A program made the position numbers and the translations under genes. Under the pieces are notes generated by a model. It was not told the DNA's origin. It saw only the letters and a list, made by a program, of their open reading frames with translations, and searched no databases. A DNA stretch of 64,000 bases. Source: Nitrosomonadales bacterium (GTDB lineage: Bacteria > Pseudomonadota > Gammaproteobacteria > Burkholderiales > Gallionellaceae). Shown piece after piece: positions 45,301 through 53,745 of this stretch. The stretch covers positions 186,001 to 250,000 of the forward strand of contig JACQYW010000005.1 of NCBI GenBank assembly GCA_016208015.1. Direction: 5' to 3'. Within the stretch, counting starts at the first letter, position 1; the number at the start of each line of letters is the position of its first letter.

Positions 45301-46181
45301 TCTCCCACCGGGGGAGGGCTGGGGAGGGGGAGGAATCGAAGCGCCACGCCGCCTGGGACTTCGGCGACTTCAAACCCACCAGCACGGAGCAACGCGCCGG
45401 ACAGACCATCACCGTGTTCAACGCGCTGATGGACGAAGGCGATGCAGTGAGTCTGCAGAGTTTCGATACGCAGGATGCGGCGAAGGCCGCGCACCGGCTG
45501 GGCTTGCGGCGCCTGTTCATGCTGGCATTGAAGGAGCAGGTCAAGTATCTGGAGAAGAATCTGCCCGGTCTGCAGGCGATGTCCATGCAGTTCCTGCCCT
45601 TCGGGTCGCAGCAGGACCTGCAACGCCAGATCCTCGCCGTGACCTTCGACCGTTGTTGTCTGAACGAGCCGTGGCCGGAAAGCGAGAAGGAGTTCGCCGC
45701 GCGCTGCAAGGACGCCAAGGCGCGATTGAATCTGGTGGCGCAGGAGATCGCGCGGCTGGTCGGCGCGGTGCTAACGGAGTACCAGTCGTCGCAAAAGGCG
45801 CTGCCCGGCTTCAAGGCACACGGGCAGGCCACGCAGGACATCCGCAGCCAGTGCGAATCGATGCTGGGCAAGGAATGGGTGGGGCGCACGCCGTTCGAGC
45901 GCATGCAGCATATGCCGCGCTATCTGAAGGCGGTCAACGTGCGGCTGGAGAAGTTGCGCGGAAATCCGGCGCGCGACGCGCAGAACATGGCGCAGCTTGC
46001 CACGTTGTTGCAGCAATGGCAGCGCAGGCTGCAGGCGCAGCAGGGGGAGGCGGATGCCCGGCTGGAGGATTTCGGCTGGATGCTGCAGGAGCTGCGCGTC
46101 TCGCTGTTCGCACAGGAGTTGAAGACGCCGGTGATCGTGTCGGTCAAGCGTCTGGAGAAGATACTGGCCGGACTAAGCTAA
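42384..46181 (+). CDS. hrpA: ATP-dependent RNA helicase HrpA with an in-frame repeat insertion
   Basis: DEAH-box helicase of 1265 residues; in E. coli HrpA rescues stalled ribosomes. Motifs: GETGSGKTTQLPK, TQPRRVAARSVA, DEAHERSLNIDFLLG, SATLDAERFSKHF, FLPGEREIRD, LATNVAETSLTVPNIGYVIDSG and QRAGRCGRV, then HA2, OB-fold and the HrpA C-terminal domain. A palindrome (45236-45330) is inserted in frame at about residue 950, adding a Pro/Gly/Arg-rich stretch of some 35 residues before DFGDFKPTS. The reading frame is intact and the insertion is between conserved blocks, so the protein may still work. Start ATG 42384. Confidence 0.95.
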   Translation: MKPALSPIAQRRLARVQQLSAIEYPADLPVVARREELALAIEKHQVVIVCGETGSGKTTQLPKICLSLGRGVLGVIGHTQPRRVAARSVAARIAHELKSELGGLVGYKVRFNDKVSPDTCIKLMTDGILLAEIHHDPLLKNYDTIILDEAHERSLNIDFLLGYLRQLLPRRPDLKLIITSATLDAERFSKHFGNAPVLQVSGRTYPVEVRYRPPQQNEEGDTENVPQAICSALDEIGIGGLKGDVLVFLPGEREIRDTAEALRKHQHKGIEILPLFSRLSIAEQDRVFKPASGMRRVVLATNVAETSLTVPNIGYVIDSGLARINRYSVRQKVEQLRIENIARAAANQRAGRCGRVMSGICVRLYDEADFLQRPEFADAEIFRVSLATVILRMSALGLGEVEEFPFIEPPGSRAIADGYQLLQELNAIDDKRSLTPLGHELAKLPLDPKVARLLLAGRQYHCLNEILIIASALALQDPRDRPSERREAADAAHQRFNDERSDFLAYIKLWAWFQDAIKHRMSNKAWANECREKFLSPLRLREWHELHQQLHAQVSEMGMRFNEQPATYEQIHKALLTGLLGNIGCKSVDKEPYYLGPREIKFFIASNSVLAKKGSKWVVAAEIVETTKLFARCVARIEPEWLEEVGAHLIKRSYFDAHWEKKAAQVAAWERSTLYGLLINPKKRVHYGPMNPEEAREVFIREALVNGEFNTQAPFFAHNQKLIADIEALEHKARRPDVLVDDELIFAFYDARIPAGMHNGAAFEHWRKEAEREQPKLLYLKKDDLMRHEAAGITTEQFPPQMLMNNVSYALAYNFAPGKSDDGVTLTVPQALLNQVSATRCEYLVPGILAEKIVQLVKSLPQKLRRHCVPVPEFAAAFCAAVQPSDTALLQALARYIREQKQIDVPPDAFRLEQLPAHLLMNFRVMDEHGRQLGMSRNFAALRGEWAPTPNPLPAPSPGGRGAKTGAVQPNSLSHRGRAGEGEESKRHAAWDFGDFKPTSTEQRAGQTITVFNALMDEGDAVSLQSFDTQDAAKAAHRLGLRRLFMLALKEQVKYLEKNLPGLQAMSMQFLPFGSQQDLQRQILAVTFDRCCLNEPWPESEKEFAARCKDAKARLNLVAQEIARLVGAVLTEYQSSQKALPGFKAHGQATQDIRSQCESMLGKEWVGRTPFERMQHMPRYLKAVNVRLEKLRGNPARDAQNMAQLATLLQQWQRRLQAQQGEADARLEDFGWMLQELRVSLFAQELKTPVIVSVKRLEKILAGLS
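45236..45330. repeat. GC-rich palindromic repeat inserted in hrpA
   Basis: Left arm 45236-45269 ends CCCCCGGTGGGAGAGGG; the right arm 45298-45330 begins CCCTCTCCCACCGGGGG and is its near-perfect inverse over about 33 bases. The spacer is about 28 bases. It looks like a short MITE-type interspersed element. Here it lies inside coding sequence without breaking the frame. Confidence 0.85.
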
Positions 46182-46214
46182 AATCGGCATATATGGAATC
46201 GGGATGGATGGGTC

Positions 46215-47714
46215 ATGACGCAGAAAAAAGTGGATGTGTTGCTGGTCGGGGCGGGCGTGATGAGCGCGACGCTGGGGAAATTGCTGGCGCAGCTCGATCC
46301 GTCGCTGAGCATCGTGATGGTGGAACGGCTGGCCAATGTCGCGCACGAGAGTTCGCACGGGCTGAACAATGCCGGCACCGGGCATGGCGGCTATTGCGAG
46401 CTCAATTACACCCCGCAACAGGCCGACGGCAGCATCAGGATCGGGCGCGCACTGGAGATCAATGCCGCGTACGAGGTCTCGTTGCAGTTCTGGTCCTACC
46501 TGGTCGAGCAGGGCTTGCTGCCGACGCCGGAGAAGTTCATCAACCCGGTCTATCACCAGAGTTTCGTGTGGGGCGAGGAGAATGTCGCTTTCCTGCACAA
46601 GCGCTACAAGGCGCTGCACAAGCATCATCTGTTCGAGGAAATGGAATACAGCGACGATCATGCCGTGCTGCACAAATGGATGCCGCTGGTGATGAAGCAT
46701 CGCGACCCGAAACAGAAGGTCGCCGCGACCCAGGTGAAACACGGCACCGATGTGGATTTCGGTTTTCTCACCCGCAAGCTGGTGAAGGCCCTGCAGAAAC
46801 TGCCCAATTTCGAACTGAAACTCAGCCACACCATCACGAGCATGAAACAGCATGACGACGGCCGCTGGCACGTGCGGGTGAAGGACAACCATACGGATGC
46901 GGTGCGGACCATCAATGCCGGATTCGTTTTTCTCGGCGCGGGCGGCGGCGCATTGCCGTTGCTGCAAAAATCCGGCACCCCGGAGGCGCACGGCTACGGC
47001 GGTTTCCCGGTCAGCGGCCAGTGGCTGATCTGCCGCGACCCGAGGATCGTGAAGCAGCACACCACCAAGGTCTACGGCAAGGCTGCCGTGGGGGCGCCGC
47101 CGATGTCGGTGCCGCATCTGGACGCGCGCATCATCGACGGCGAGTCGGCGTTGCTGTTCGGGCCGTTCGCCAGCATCACCACCCGCTTCCTCAAGGAAGG
47201 TTCGGTGTTCGATCTGTTCACCTCGCTGAAAACGGGCAACCTGAAACCGATGCTGGCGGTGGCGCGCGACAATCTCGACCTGATGCGCTACCTCATCGGC
47301 GAAGCGTTCAAGTCGCACAAGGACAGGATCGCGGCCCTGCGCGAGTTCTATCCGGAAGCCAGAGAAGATGACTGGAAACTGGCCTCGGCCGGACAGCGCG
47401 TGCAGATCATCAAGGGCTGCGACAAGAAGGGCGGCAAGCTGGAATTCGGCACCGAGATCGTCACCTCCAAAGACGGCACGCTGGCCTCGTTGCTCGGCGC
47501 TTCTCCGGGAGCCTCGACCTCCGTGCAGGCGATGATCGAGGTGATCGAGCGCTGCTTCAAGGCGCGCATGCATACGGCGGGCTGGAAGAAAAAGATGAAG
47601 GAGATGGTCCCGTCCTACGGCGAATCGCTGGACGAGAACGTCAGGCTGCTGCACGAGGTGCGCAAGAGGACGCTGGCCACGTTGCGGCTGGACGGAAGCT
47701 GCAAGCCGGACTGA
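46215..47714 (+). CDS. mqo: Malate:quinone oxidoreductase
   Basis: FAD-dependent peripheral membrane enzyme that oxidises malate to oxaloacetate and reduces quinone. 499 residues: the FAD-binding motif VDVLLVGAGVMSATLGKLL, ANVAHESSHGLNNAGTGHGGYCELNYTP, FVWGEENVAFLHKRYKAL, and the C-terminal LGASPGASTSVQAMIEVIERCF. All match Mqo. Normal length and a single gene with its own short upstream gap of 33 bp after hrpA. Confidence 0.96.
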   Translation: MTQKKVDVLLVGAGVMSATLGKLLAQLDPSLSIVMVERLANVAHESSHGLNNAGTGHGGYCELNYTPQQADGSIRIGRALEINAAYEVSLQFWSYLVEQGLLPTPEKFINPVYHQSFVWGEENVAFLHKRYKALHKHHLFEEMEYSDDHAVLHKWMPLVMKHRDPKQKVAATQVKHGTDVDFGFLTRKLVKALQKLPNFELKLSHTITSMKQHDDGRWHVRVKDNHTDAVRTINAGFVFLGAGGGALPLLQKSGTPEAHGYGGFPVSGQWLICRDPRIVKQHTTKVYGKAAVGAPPMSVPHLDARIIDGESALLFGPFASITTRFLKEGSVFDLFTSLKTGNLKPMLAVARDNLDLMRYLIGEAFKSHKDRIAALREFYPEAREDDWKLASAGQRVQIIKGCDKKGGKLEFGTEIVTSKDGTLASLLGASPGASTSVQAMIEVIERCFKARMHTAGWKKKMKEMVPSYGESLDENVRLLHEVRKRTLATLRLDGSCKPD

Positions 47715-47798
47715 GGGCTGGGCTATAATCGCCACAACCTGATATGACATCCGGCGCATGGCGCCGGGGACAGAATAAATCACTCATTGGGAGGTCGC

Positions 47799-48038
47799 AT
47801 GAACAAACAAGAAGCGCAGATGCTGAGTGAAGAGATCGAGATGTTGATGACGGAGCGTGCCCGGTTGCTCAAGGTGGTCGGTGCGGCGGCCGTGCTGGTG
47901 GCGAACGCGGATGCCACAAAGCTGCAGCCGAACGCGGTGGAAGCCGCGGAGGTATTGTCCGAGATGTTGAACGAGTTGCCGGAAGAGACGCTGAGAGACG
48001 CACTGGAATCGGTGCATGCGGAGCCGGATGAAGCTTAG
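47799..48038 (+). CDS. Small conserved-looking helical protein
   Basis: 79 residues, MNKQEAQMLSEEIEMLMTER followed by an alanine-rich helix (VVGAAAVLVANAD) and an acidic C-terminal helix (EAAEVLSEMLNELPEETLRD). No domain is recognised. The start follows TTGGGAGGTCGC. A perfect -10 (TATAAT, 47724-47729) and a CCGGCGC-ATG-GCGCCGG hairpin (47751-47767) lie in its leader. It stands 14 bp before the lipase gene and may be coupled to it. Confidence 0.75.
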   Translation: MNKQEAQMLSEEIEMLMTERARLLKVVGAAAVLVANADATKLQPNAVEAAEVLSEMLNELPEETLRDALESVHAEPDEA

Positions 48039-48052
48039 ATGTTAGGGCAGCA

Positions 48053-49234
48053 ATGAGCCAGACCCCGCAAAAGCAAAAGATCGGACTCATCCTCACCGGC
48101 GGCGGCGCGCGTGCCGCCTATCAGGTCGGCGTGCTCAAGGCCATGGCCGAATTTATGCCGCGCCGCGCGCATTCTCCGTTCCAGGTCATCTGCGGCTCAT
48201 CGGCGGGGGCGCTGAACGCGGTGACGCTGGCGGTGAACGCGCGAAATTTCCGCAAGGGGGTGAAATATCTGCTCGGTATCTGGCACAACGCGCAGGTGAG
48301 CGACATCTATCGCTCCGATCTGCTGGGCGTGGCCGGCAATAGCGGGCGCTGGCTGGCCGGATTGTTGCTGAGCATGCTCGGCATCAACCGCATGAACCGT
48401 GTGTCGCTGCTCGATAACTCTCCGCTGGAACTGTTTCTGGAAGAGACGCTGCCGTGCGAGAAGATCCAGGAGAACATCGATTCCGGCATGCTGCACGCCT
48501 TGAGCATCACCGCGTCGGGCTATGGCTCCGGCTATTCGGTCACCTTCTATCAGGGCGTGCCGGAACTGCAACCCTGGAAGCGCACCCGCCGTCTGGGGGT
48601 GGAAACCAAGATCGGCATCGAACACCTGATGGCATCCGCCGCCATCCCTTTCATCTTCCCGGCCGTGCACATCCACCGCGAGTATTTCGGCGACGGTTCG
48701 GTGCGTCAGATCGCGCCGATCAGTTCCGCGCTGCATCTGGGCGCCGACAAGGTGATGCTGATGGGCGCATGGCACGTCGACGATGACGAGGGCAGGCGCG
48801 GCAAGATGGACACCTATCCGACGCTGGCGCAGATCGCCGGACATGCACTGGACAGCATATTCCTTGACGGGCTGGAGGTTGACCTTGAGCGTTTGCAGCG
48901 CATCAACGAGACCGTTCTGCTGATCCCGGAAGAATTGCGCGCGAGCGCCGACATCCGCCACATCGATTTTCTGGTCATCACCCCCAGCCAGCCGCTGGAG
49001 GGTATCGCCGAGCGCCATATCGCGCAGCTGCCGTGGACCATCCGTTTGCTGCTGCGTTCGGTCGGTGTCATGCGGCGCAGCGGCGCCAATCTGGTGAGCT
49101 ATCTGTTGTTCGACAAGAACTATTGCCGCGCGCTGATCGACCTCGGTTATCAGGACGCCTTGAAGCGGCGCGAAGAGATCGTGAAGTTCCTCGGCTGCGA
49201 TCCGGCGGCCTCCAGTTGCGACATGCCGCAATGA
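48053..49234 (+). CDS. Patatin-like phospholipase
   Basis: 393-residue patatin-domain acyl hydrolase. The oxyanion motif is LTGGGARAAYQVGVLKAM (15-31), the nucleophile is S50 in GSSAG (48-52), and the catalytic Asp is in FGDGSVRQ. No signal peptide, so probably cytoplasmic or membrane-associated. Substrate unknown; the family includes enzymes acting on phospholipids. Its TGA overlaps the birA ATG as ATGA. Confidence 0.92.
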   Translation: MSQTPQKQKIGLILTGGGARAAYQVGVLKAMAEFMPRRAHSPFQVICGSSAGALNAVTLAVNARNFRKGVKYLLGIWHNAQVSDIYRSDLLGVAGNSGRWLAGLLLSMLGINRMNRVSLLDNSPLELFLEETLPCEKIQENIDSGMLHALSITASGYGSGYSVTFYQGVPELQPWKRTRRLGVETKIGIEHLMASAAIPFIFPAVHIHREYFGDGSVRQIAPISSALHLGADKVMLMGAWHVDDDEGRRGKMDTYPTLAQIAGHALDSIFLDGLEVDLERLQRINETVLLIPEELRASADIRHIDFLVITPSQPLEGIAERHIAQLPWTIRLLLRSVGVMRRSGANLVSYLLFDKNYCRALIDLGYQDALKRREEIVKFLGCDPAASSCDMPQ

Positions 49235-50223
49235 GCGCGACGGATGCGCCCAAACCCCTGACCTTTGCCTTGCTGCGCCGTCTTGCGGATGGCGAGTTCC
49301 ATTCCGGCGAGGTATTGGCGCGGCAGTTTGGCGTGACGCGCGCCACCGTGTGCAATGCACTGCACGGCGTTGGTCAATTCGGCCTGACTTTATATGGCGT
49401 GCGCGGCCGCGGTTACCGCCTGGCACGGCCGTTGCAATGGCTCGATGCCGGCTTGGTCCGCAGCGAACTCGGCGCGGCGGGTGACGGTCTGCATATCGAG
49501 ATTCTCGATCAGGCGCCTTCCAGTAACGCTTTGCTGTTACAGCGCTGTTCGCAGGGTGCGCCCAGCGGAACCGTGCTGGCGGTTGAGTGGCAGACCGCCG
49601 GACGCGGACGTCTGGGCCGGACATGGCACTCGGGCTTGGGTGACACACTCACTTTTTCTCTGTTATGGCGCTTCGGCGGTGGGCTGGCAACTTTGTCCGG
49701 CCTGAGCCTGGCGGCCGGAGTCGCCATGATGCGCGCGCTGCAAGAACTCGGCATAGCAGGGGCGGGACTCAAGTGGCCGAACGATATATTGCTGAACGAC
49801 GGCAAACTCGCCGGGATACTGATCGAAGCGCAGGGCGACATGCTGGGCCCCAGCGCGGTGGTGATCGGCATCGGCCTCAACTTGACCGTGCCGGAGGCGT
49901 TGCGTGAGCGCATCGAACAACCGGTCAGCGACTTGGCCTCCCTGGACATGCCGCAGGCGGAGCGTAACCGGGTGCTTGCGGTATCATTAAAACATCTGGC
50001 GGTCGTGCTGCGCGGATTCGGCCATGGCGGGTTCGCGCCGCTACGTGAAGAATGGGAACAGCGCCATGTCTTTCAGGGGCGCACCGTGAAGATGTTGATG
50101 CCCGACGGATCCCATGTCGTCGGTGCAGTACTGGGCGTGACGGATGACGGTGTCTTGCGCTTGCTGACCGGGCAGGGCGAGCAGTTGTTCAATGCGGGCG
50201 AGGTCAGTCTAAGGAGTGCATAG
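49231..50223 (+). CDS. birA: Bifunctional biotin-protein ligase / biotin operon repressor
   Basis: Activates biotin and attaches it to biotin carboxyl carrier protein. 330 residues: an N-terminal winged helix (about 8-62, FHSGEVLARQFGVTRATVCNALH) that in E. coli binds the bio operator, the catalytic domain with the biotin loop GRGRLGRTW and KWPNDILLNDGKLAGILIE, and an SH3-like C-terminal domain. The first codon overlaps the lipase stop. No bio genes are in the window. Confidence 0.95.
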   Translation: MSATDAPKPLTFALLRRLADGEFHSGEVLARQFGVTRATVCNALHGVGQFGLTLYGVRGRGYRLARPLQWLDAGLVRSELGAAGDGLHIEILDQAPSSNALLLQRCSQGAPSGTVLAVEWQTAGRGRLGRTWHSGLGDTLTFSLLWRFGGGLATLSGLSLAAGVAMMRALQELGIAGAGLKWPNDILLNDGKLAGILIEAQGDMLGPSAVVIGIGLNLTVPEALRERIEQPVSDLASLDMPQAERNRVLAVSLKHLAVVLRGFGHGGFAPLREEWEQRHVFQGRTVKMLMPDGSHVVGAVLGVTDDGVLRLLTGQGEQLFNAGEVSLRSA

Positions 50224-50224
50224 G

Positions 50225-50947
50225 GTGTTGCTACTGGATGTGGGGAACAGCCGCTGCAAATGGGCGCTGGTGCAAGGCGGAATATGGACGCATCAGGGCG
50301 CGGCGGGTAACACCGAATGGATCGCCCTGCAGCATGCGTTCTCGGCCCTGCCGCCGCCTGGGCGGATACTGGTTTCCAATGTGGCGGGTGAAGCGATGGC
50401 GCAGCGGTTGCGCGCGAGCTGTGCCGAATGGAAATGCCCGCTCGAATTCGTGACGGCGACTGCGGAACGGTGCGGCGTGCGCAACGGCTATCAGCAACCC
50501 GAACGACTGGGCAGCGACCGCTGGGTGGCGTTGATCGCGGCGTGGCAGCGGGTGCGCGGAGCCTGTCTGGTGGTGAATTGCGGTACGGCGACCACAGTGG
50601 ATGCGCTGTCGGCGCAGGGCGAGTTCCTTGGCGGCCTGATCCTGCCCGGCGTCAGCCTGATGCAGCACAGCCTTGCCACCAACACCGCACAGCTGATTGC
50701 GGAACAGGGAATGCTGCGGGATTTTCCGCGCAACACTGCGGATGCCATCCATAGCGGGATGCTGCGCGCCACGCTGGGCGCGGTCCGGCACCAGTTCGGA
50801 CTGCTGCAGTCGCGGCACCGGGAAGTGCGCTGCCTGCTGGGCGGCGGCGCGGCGGAGGTGGTGCGAGAGCATCTCCAATTGCCGCTGGAACGGTTGGACA
50901 ACCTGGTATTGCGGGGTTTGCAGATCATCGGAGAGACAAAGGCATGA
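50225..50947 (+). CDS. coaX: Type III pantothenate kinase
   Basis: Catalyses the first step of coenzyme A synthesis and needs a monovalent cation. About 240 residues: LLLDVGNSRCKWAL, GSDRWVALIAAW, NCGTATTVDALSAQGEFLGGLILPG and a C-terminal VLRGLQIIGE. The GTG at 50225 is chosen because it sits 9 bp after an AAGGAG site, while the GTG at 50216 directly abuts that site and the birA stop. The coupling birA-coaX is common in betaproteobacteria. Confidence 0.93.
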   Translation: MLLLDVGNSRCKWALVQGGIWTHQGAAGNTEWIALQHAFSALPPPGRILVSNVAGEAMAQRLRASCAEWKCPLEFVTATAERCGVRNGYQQPERLGSDRWVALIAAWQRVRGACLVVNCGTATTVDALSAQGEFLGGLILPGVSLMQHSLATNTAQLIAEQGMLRDFPRNTADAIHSGMLRATLGAVRHQFGLLQSRHREVRCLLGGGAAEVVREHLQLPLERLDNLVLRGLQIIGETKA

Positions 50948-51786
50948 CGAAGTGGATCGTGGGATTGTTGTTGCTGGCCAATCTGGGACTGTTCGGCTGG
51001 ATGCGCTGGGGCGGCGCGCTGACCGTCGACGCGGATGCGGCTTTGGCGCAAACGGCATTGAATCCGGACAAGGTCAAATTGCTGGAATACCTGCCTGCCT
51101 CTGCGGTTTCGCCTGCTTCGAGCGTGGCGCCGGGCGTGCCGCTGCCCTTGTCGCCCCCCCCTGCGGTTCCGTTGCCGATGCTGGCACAGACCCCAGCCTC
51201 CGTGTCTGTACCGGCCGCAGCGTCCTTGCCGGAGCCCCCCGCTCCTGTCGCGCTAACGCCGCACAGCGCCCCAGTGGCTACTCCGCTACCGGAAGAGGCA
51301 AAGGTCATTCCGCCGAAGCTGTCCAGTTGCGCCGAATGGGGCGAGTTCTCCGGCAGCGACCTGGTCCTCGCTCAGGAAGCACTGGCAACCTTGAAATTGG
51401 GCGACGATCTGTCGCAACGGACTGTGGAGCAGAACCACGGCTATTGGGTCTATTTCCCGCCGCAGAAGAATCGTGCTGAAGTGGAGAAAAAGATCGCGCA
51501 ATTGAAAGAGCGCGGCGTAAAAGATTATTTCGTGGTGCAGGAAAAAGGGAGCTGGCTGAACGCGATCTCGCTGGGAGTATTCAAGAGCGAAGAAGCAGCG
51601 CAGAAATACCTGACTACATTGCGGGCAAAAGGCGTGCGTACGGCCAAAATAGGCGAGCGCAAGAGCAAATTGAAATCCACCATATTCTTGGTCAAGGCGC
51701 TCGACAGCGGGACGGCGGACAAGCTCGACGCGCTGCAGAAGGATTTTCCGGACAGCGAACTCAAAGTATTGGCATGCGAAGATTGA
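50944..51786 (+). CDS. SPOR domain-containing membrane protein
   Basis: 280 residues: one N-terminal helix (about 4-20, WIVGLLLLANLGLFGWM), a long Pro/Ala/Val-rich linker (about 45-125), and a C-terminal SPOR domain (about 140-275; VYFPPQKNRAEVEKKIAQLKERGV, AISLGVFKSEEAAQKYLTTLRAKGV). SPOR domains bind denuded peptidoglycan at division sites. It overlaps the coaX stop as ATGA, so it is probably the last gene of the lipase-birA-coaX transcript. Confidence 0.88.
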   Translation: MTKWIVGLLLLANLGLFGWMRWGGALTVDADAALAQTALNPDKVKLLEYLPASAVSPASSVAPGVPLPLSPPPAVPLPMLAQTPASVSVPAAASLPEPPAPVALTPHSAPVATPLPEEAKVIPPKLSSCAEWGEFSGSDLVLAQEALATLKLGDDLSQRTVEQNHGYWVYFPPQKNRAEVEKKIAQLKERGVKDYFVVQEKGSWLNAISLGVFKSEEAAQKYLTTLRAKGVRTAKIGERKSKLKSTIFLVKALDSGTADKLDALQKDFPDSELKVLACED

Positions 51787-51868
51787 CAGGGAGGGGTGAA
51801 ATCAGCAAAATGCCGCCCTTCTTTGAAGTGCGCTTGCTGTTTACGACTGGCTTGGGCGCAAGATCAAG

Positions 51869-51944
51869 GTGATATAGCTCAGTTGGTTAGAGCACAGCAC
51901 TCATAATGCTGGGGTCGGTGGTTCAAGTCCACCTATCACCACCA
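51869..51944 (+). tRNA. tRNA-Met(CAT), integration site of the island
   Basis: Acceptor GGTGATA pairs with TATCACC. The anticodon stem CAGCA/TGCTG encloses CTCATAA with anticodon CAT, and the T-arm is GGTGGTTCAAGTCCACC. Discriminator A and encoded CCA end at 51944; the 5' end is certain to within one base. By overall likeness to elongator tRNA-Met I prefer this over tRNA-Ile2, which also has CAT. A P4-type integrase gene starts 467 bp downstream, so its 3' end is the likely attachment site. Confidence 0.93.
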
Positions 51945-52411
51945 AAAAATGGTTTCAAGCAGCATCAGAAACCTACACAAACCCGCAAGGCGTAAGGCTT
52001 TGCGGGTTTTTTGTTGGTCAGTGGCATTCATGTGATTTCACTGAATCTCACGCTTTTGTTGGTAGTTTTGTTGGTATACGGGGGTCTGCAATACCCACAT
52101 ACCAACAAATGCGGAAAACTGGCCAATATGGCCATTCCGGCAGCTTTTCAAACCATAAGCCGTACAACCTAGATTGCATTAGCTGGATTCTTGCTGAAAT
52201 TGAAGAATCGGCTTTTGACGCTGTAAACAAGTGGCGGGAATTCCGGGCAAGCCGATTGGTTTGCCATGCCCTTGATCAAAACAATTCGTTTTTCAAGTTT
52301 CACCGAAAAGCGATACATCCAACTGTAAATAAACAATCCAAGCATCGAGCTTTCTGCAAGCAACAAGGCAGCGGCTCGCACTTTTATTTTCAACTGAAAA
52401 GGAGATGAGCG
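51945..52411. other. Left end of the integrated island (attL side), no gene supported
   Basis: 467 bases between the tRNA and the integrase. It holds a terminator (51980-52011), two direct copies of TTTTGTTGGTA (52054-52064 and 52066-52076), and an inverted repeat TTTGTTGGTAT/ATACCAACAAA at 52067-52077 and 52099-52109. These are candidate integrase arm-binding sites or integrase-promoter operators. A weak open frame at 52109-52408 lacks support. Base composition turns A+T-richer from here onward. Confidence 0.5.
51980..52011 (+). terminator. Terminator after tRNA-Met
   Basis: AACCCGCAA and TTGCGGGTT form a 9-bp stem, followed by a T run, 36 bp after the tRNA CCA. It may terminate the tRNA transcript and isolate the integrase region. 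Confidence 0.85.
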
Positions 52412-53641
52412 ATGAACAAGCTATCTGAATTGGCAATCAAGAAAGCAAAGCCGGAAGCCAAGCCTTACAAAATGACAGATGGGGCTGGGCTTTATCTGCA
52501 AGTGGAACCAAAGGGAAGCAAGTATTGGCGGATGGCATACCGTTTTGCCGGAAAGCAAAAAACATTGGCGCTGGGGGTATACCCCGATGTCGGATTGGCT
52601 GACGCGCGTGCTCGCAGAGACGCAGCGCGCAAGCTGCTGGCAAACAGCGTCGATCCGGGCTTGGCAAAGCAGGCCCAAAAAGCAGCAATTATCGTGCAGT
52701 CAGAAAACAGCTTTGAAGCAATCGCGCGTGAATGGTTTAACCGTCATTCGCCCAACTGGAAGGAAAACCATTCGAGCAAAATCATCGCCAGACTGGAAAA
52801 TGATGTATTCCCGTGGATCGGCTCCAACCCCATTGCGGAGCTTGCCGCACCTGCACTATTGGCAGTGGTGCGTCGGATTGAAAATCGTGGAGCGCTGGAA
52901 ACTGCGCACCGTGCGCTCGCCACCTGCGGGCAAGTGTTTCGTTATGCCGTAGCAACTGGCAGGGCAGAGCGTGACCCAACTGGTGATTTGCGCGGCGCGT
53001 TACCTCCGGTGAGACGAGACAAACATTTTGCAGCGATCACCGACCCGAAGAGAGTAGGTGAGTTGATGCGTGACATAGATGGCTATCAAGGGTCATATAT
53101 TGTGAAAAGTGCCTTCAAACTTTCACCGCTGTTGTTTGTCCGCCCCGGCGAACTGCGAAAGATGGAATGGTCTGAGCTCGATCTGGACAGAGCGGAGTGG
53201 ATCATCCCTGCCAAAAAAATGAAGATGGGGGTGACGCATATCGTTCCATTGGCAAAGCAGGCGGTTGAAGTGCTGCGCGAGATGCAGCCACTGACAGGCC
53301 AAGGCAGGTATGTATTTCACGGTGAGCGAGATCACGACAGACCGATGTGCGACAACGCGATCAGATCGGCATTGCGTCGCATGGGATGGTCGAACGAGGA
53401 AATGACGCCTCACGGGTTTAGGGCAATGGCATCCACCATCCTGGACAACATGGGCTACAAACAGGAATGGTTGGAGCGGCAATTGGCGCATGAAGAGCCA
53501 AACAAAATTAAAGCGGCATATAAGCGCGATGCATGGCGCATGTACCTCGTTGAGCGCACGGCAATGATGCAGGCTTGGGCTGATTATCTGGATAAGCTGA
53601 AAAAAGGGGCTGAGGTCATTCCTTTAGAGAAAGTAGCGTAA
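52412..53641 (+). CDS. P4-type tyrosine integrase
   Basis: Site-specific recombinase of 409 residues that inserts elements at tRNA 3' ends. An N-terminal arm-binding DUF4102-type domain (about 1-90, LSELAIKKAKPEAKPYKMTDGAGLYLQV) is followed by a core-binding domain and a catalytic domain. Catalytic residues are all present: R244 (FVRPGELR), H334 and R337 (HGFR), H360 (QLAHE) and nucleophile Y370 (KAAYKRD). The start ATG at 52412 follows AAGGAGATGAGCG. Position just after tRNA-Met in the same orientation is diagnostic of this family. No excisionase-like gene was recognised with certainty; the AlpA-like protein at 54610 is a candidate. Confidence 0.95.
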   Translation: MNKLSELAIKKAKPEAKPYKMTDGAGLYLQVEPKGSKYWRMAYRFAGKQKTLALGVYPDVGLADARARRDAARKLLANSVDPGLAKQAQKAAIIVQSENSFEAIAREWFNRHSPNWKENHSSKIIARLENDVFPWIGSNPIAELAAPALLAVVRRIENRGALETAHRALATCGQVFRYAVATGRAERDPTGDLRGALPPVRRDKHFAAITDPKRVGELMRDIDGYQGSYIVKSAFKLSPLLFVRPGELRKMEWSELDLDRAEWIIPAKKMKMGVTHIVPLAKQAVEVLREMQPLTGQGRYVFHGERDHDRPMCDNAIRSALRRMGWSNEEMTPHGFRAMASTILDNMGYKQEWLERQLAHEEPNKIKAAYKRDAWRMYLVERTAMMQAWADYLDKLKKGAEVIPLEKVA

Positions 53642-53745
53642 TGCGTAAGGAGTGGCAGTTTCAATTGCGGTACGTCGACCGTTGTCAGATCTAGCCAGCG
53701 CTTCGATGCTTCGGCCTTCTATAGATTGAACACAGGAGTGTTGAA

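Noticed and set aside
51869..51944. tRNA-Ile2 (CAT, lysidine) instead of tRNA-Met
   Set aside because: D-arm, anticodon stem and variable region resemble elongator tRNA-Met more closely; the choice is not fully certain from sequence alone.
52109..52408. 99-codon frame between tRNA-Met and the integrase
   Set aside because: No ribosome-binding site or domain, and it overlaps the inverted repeat that looks like part of the attachment region.
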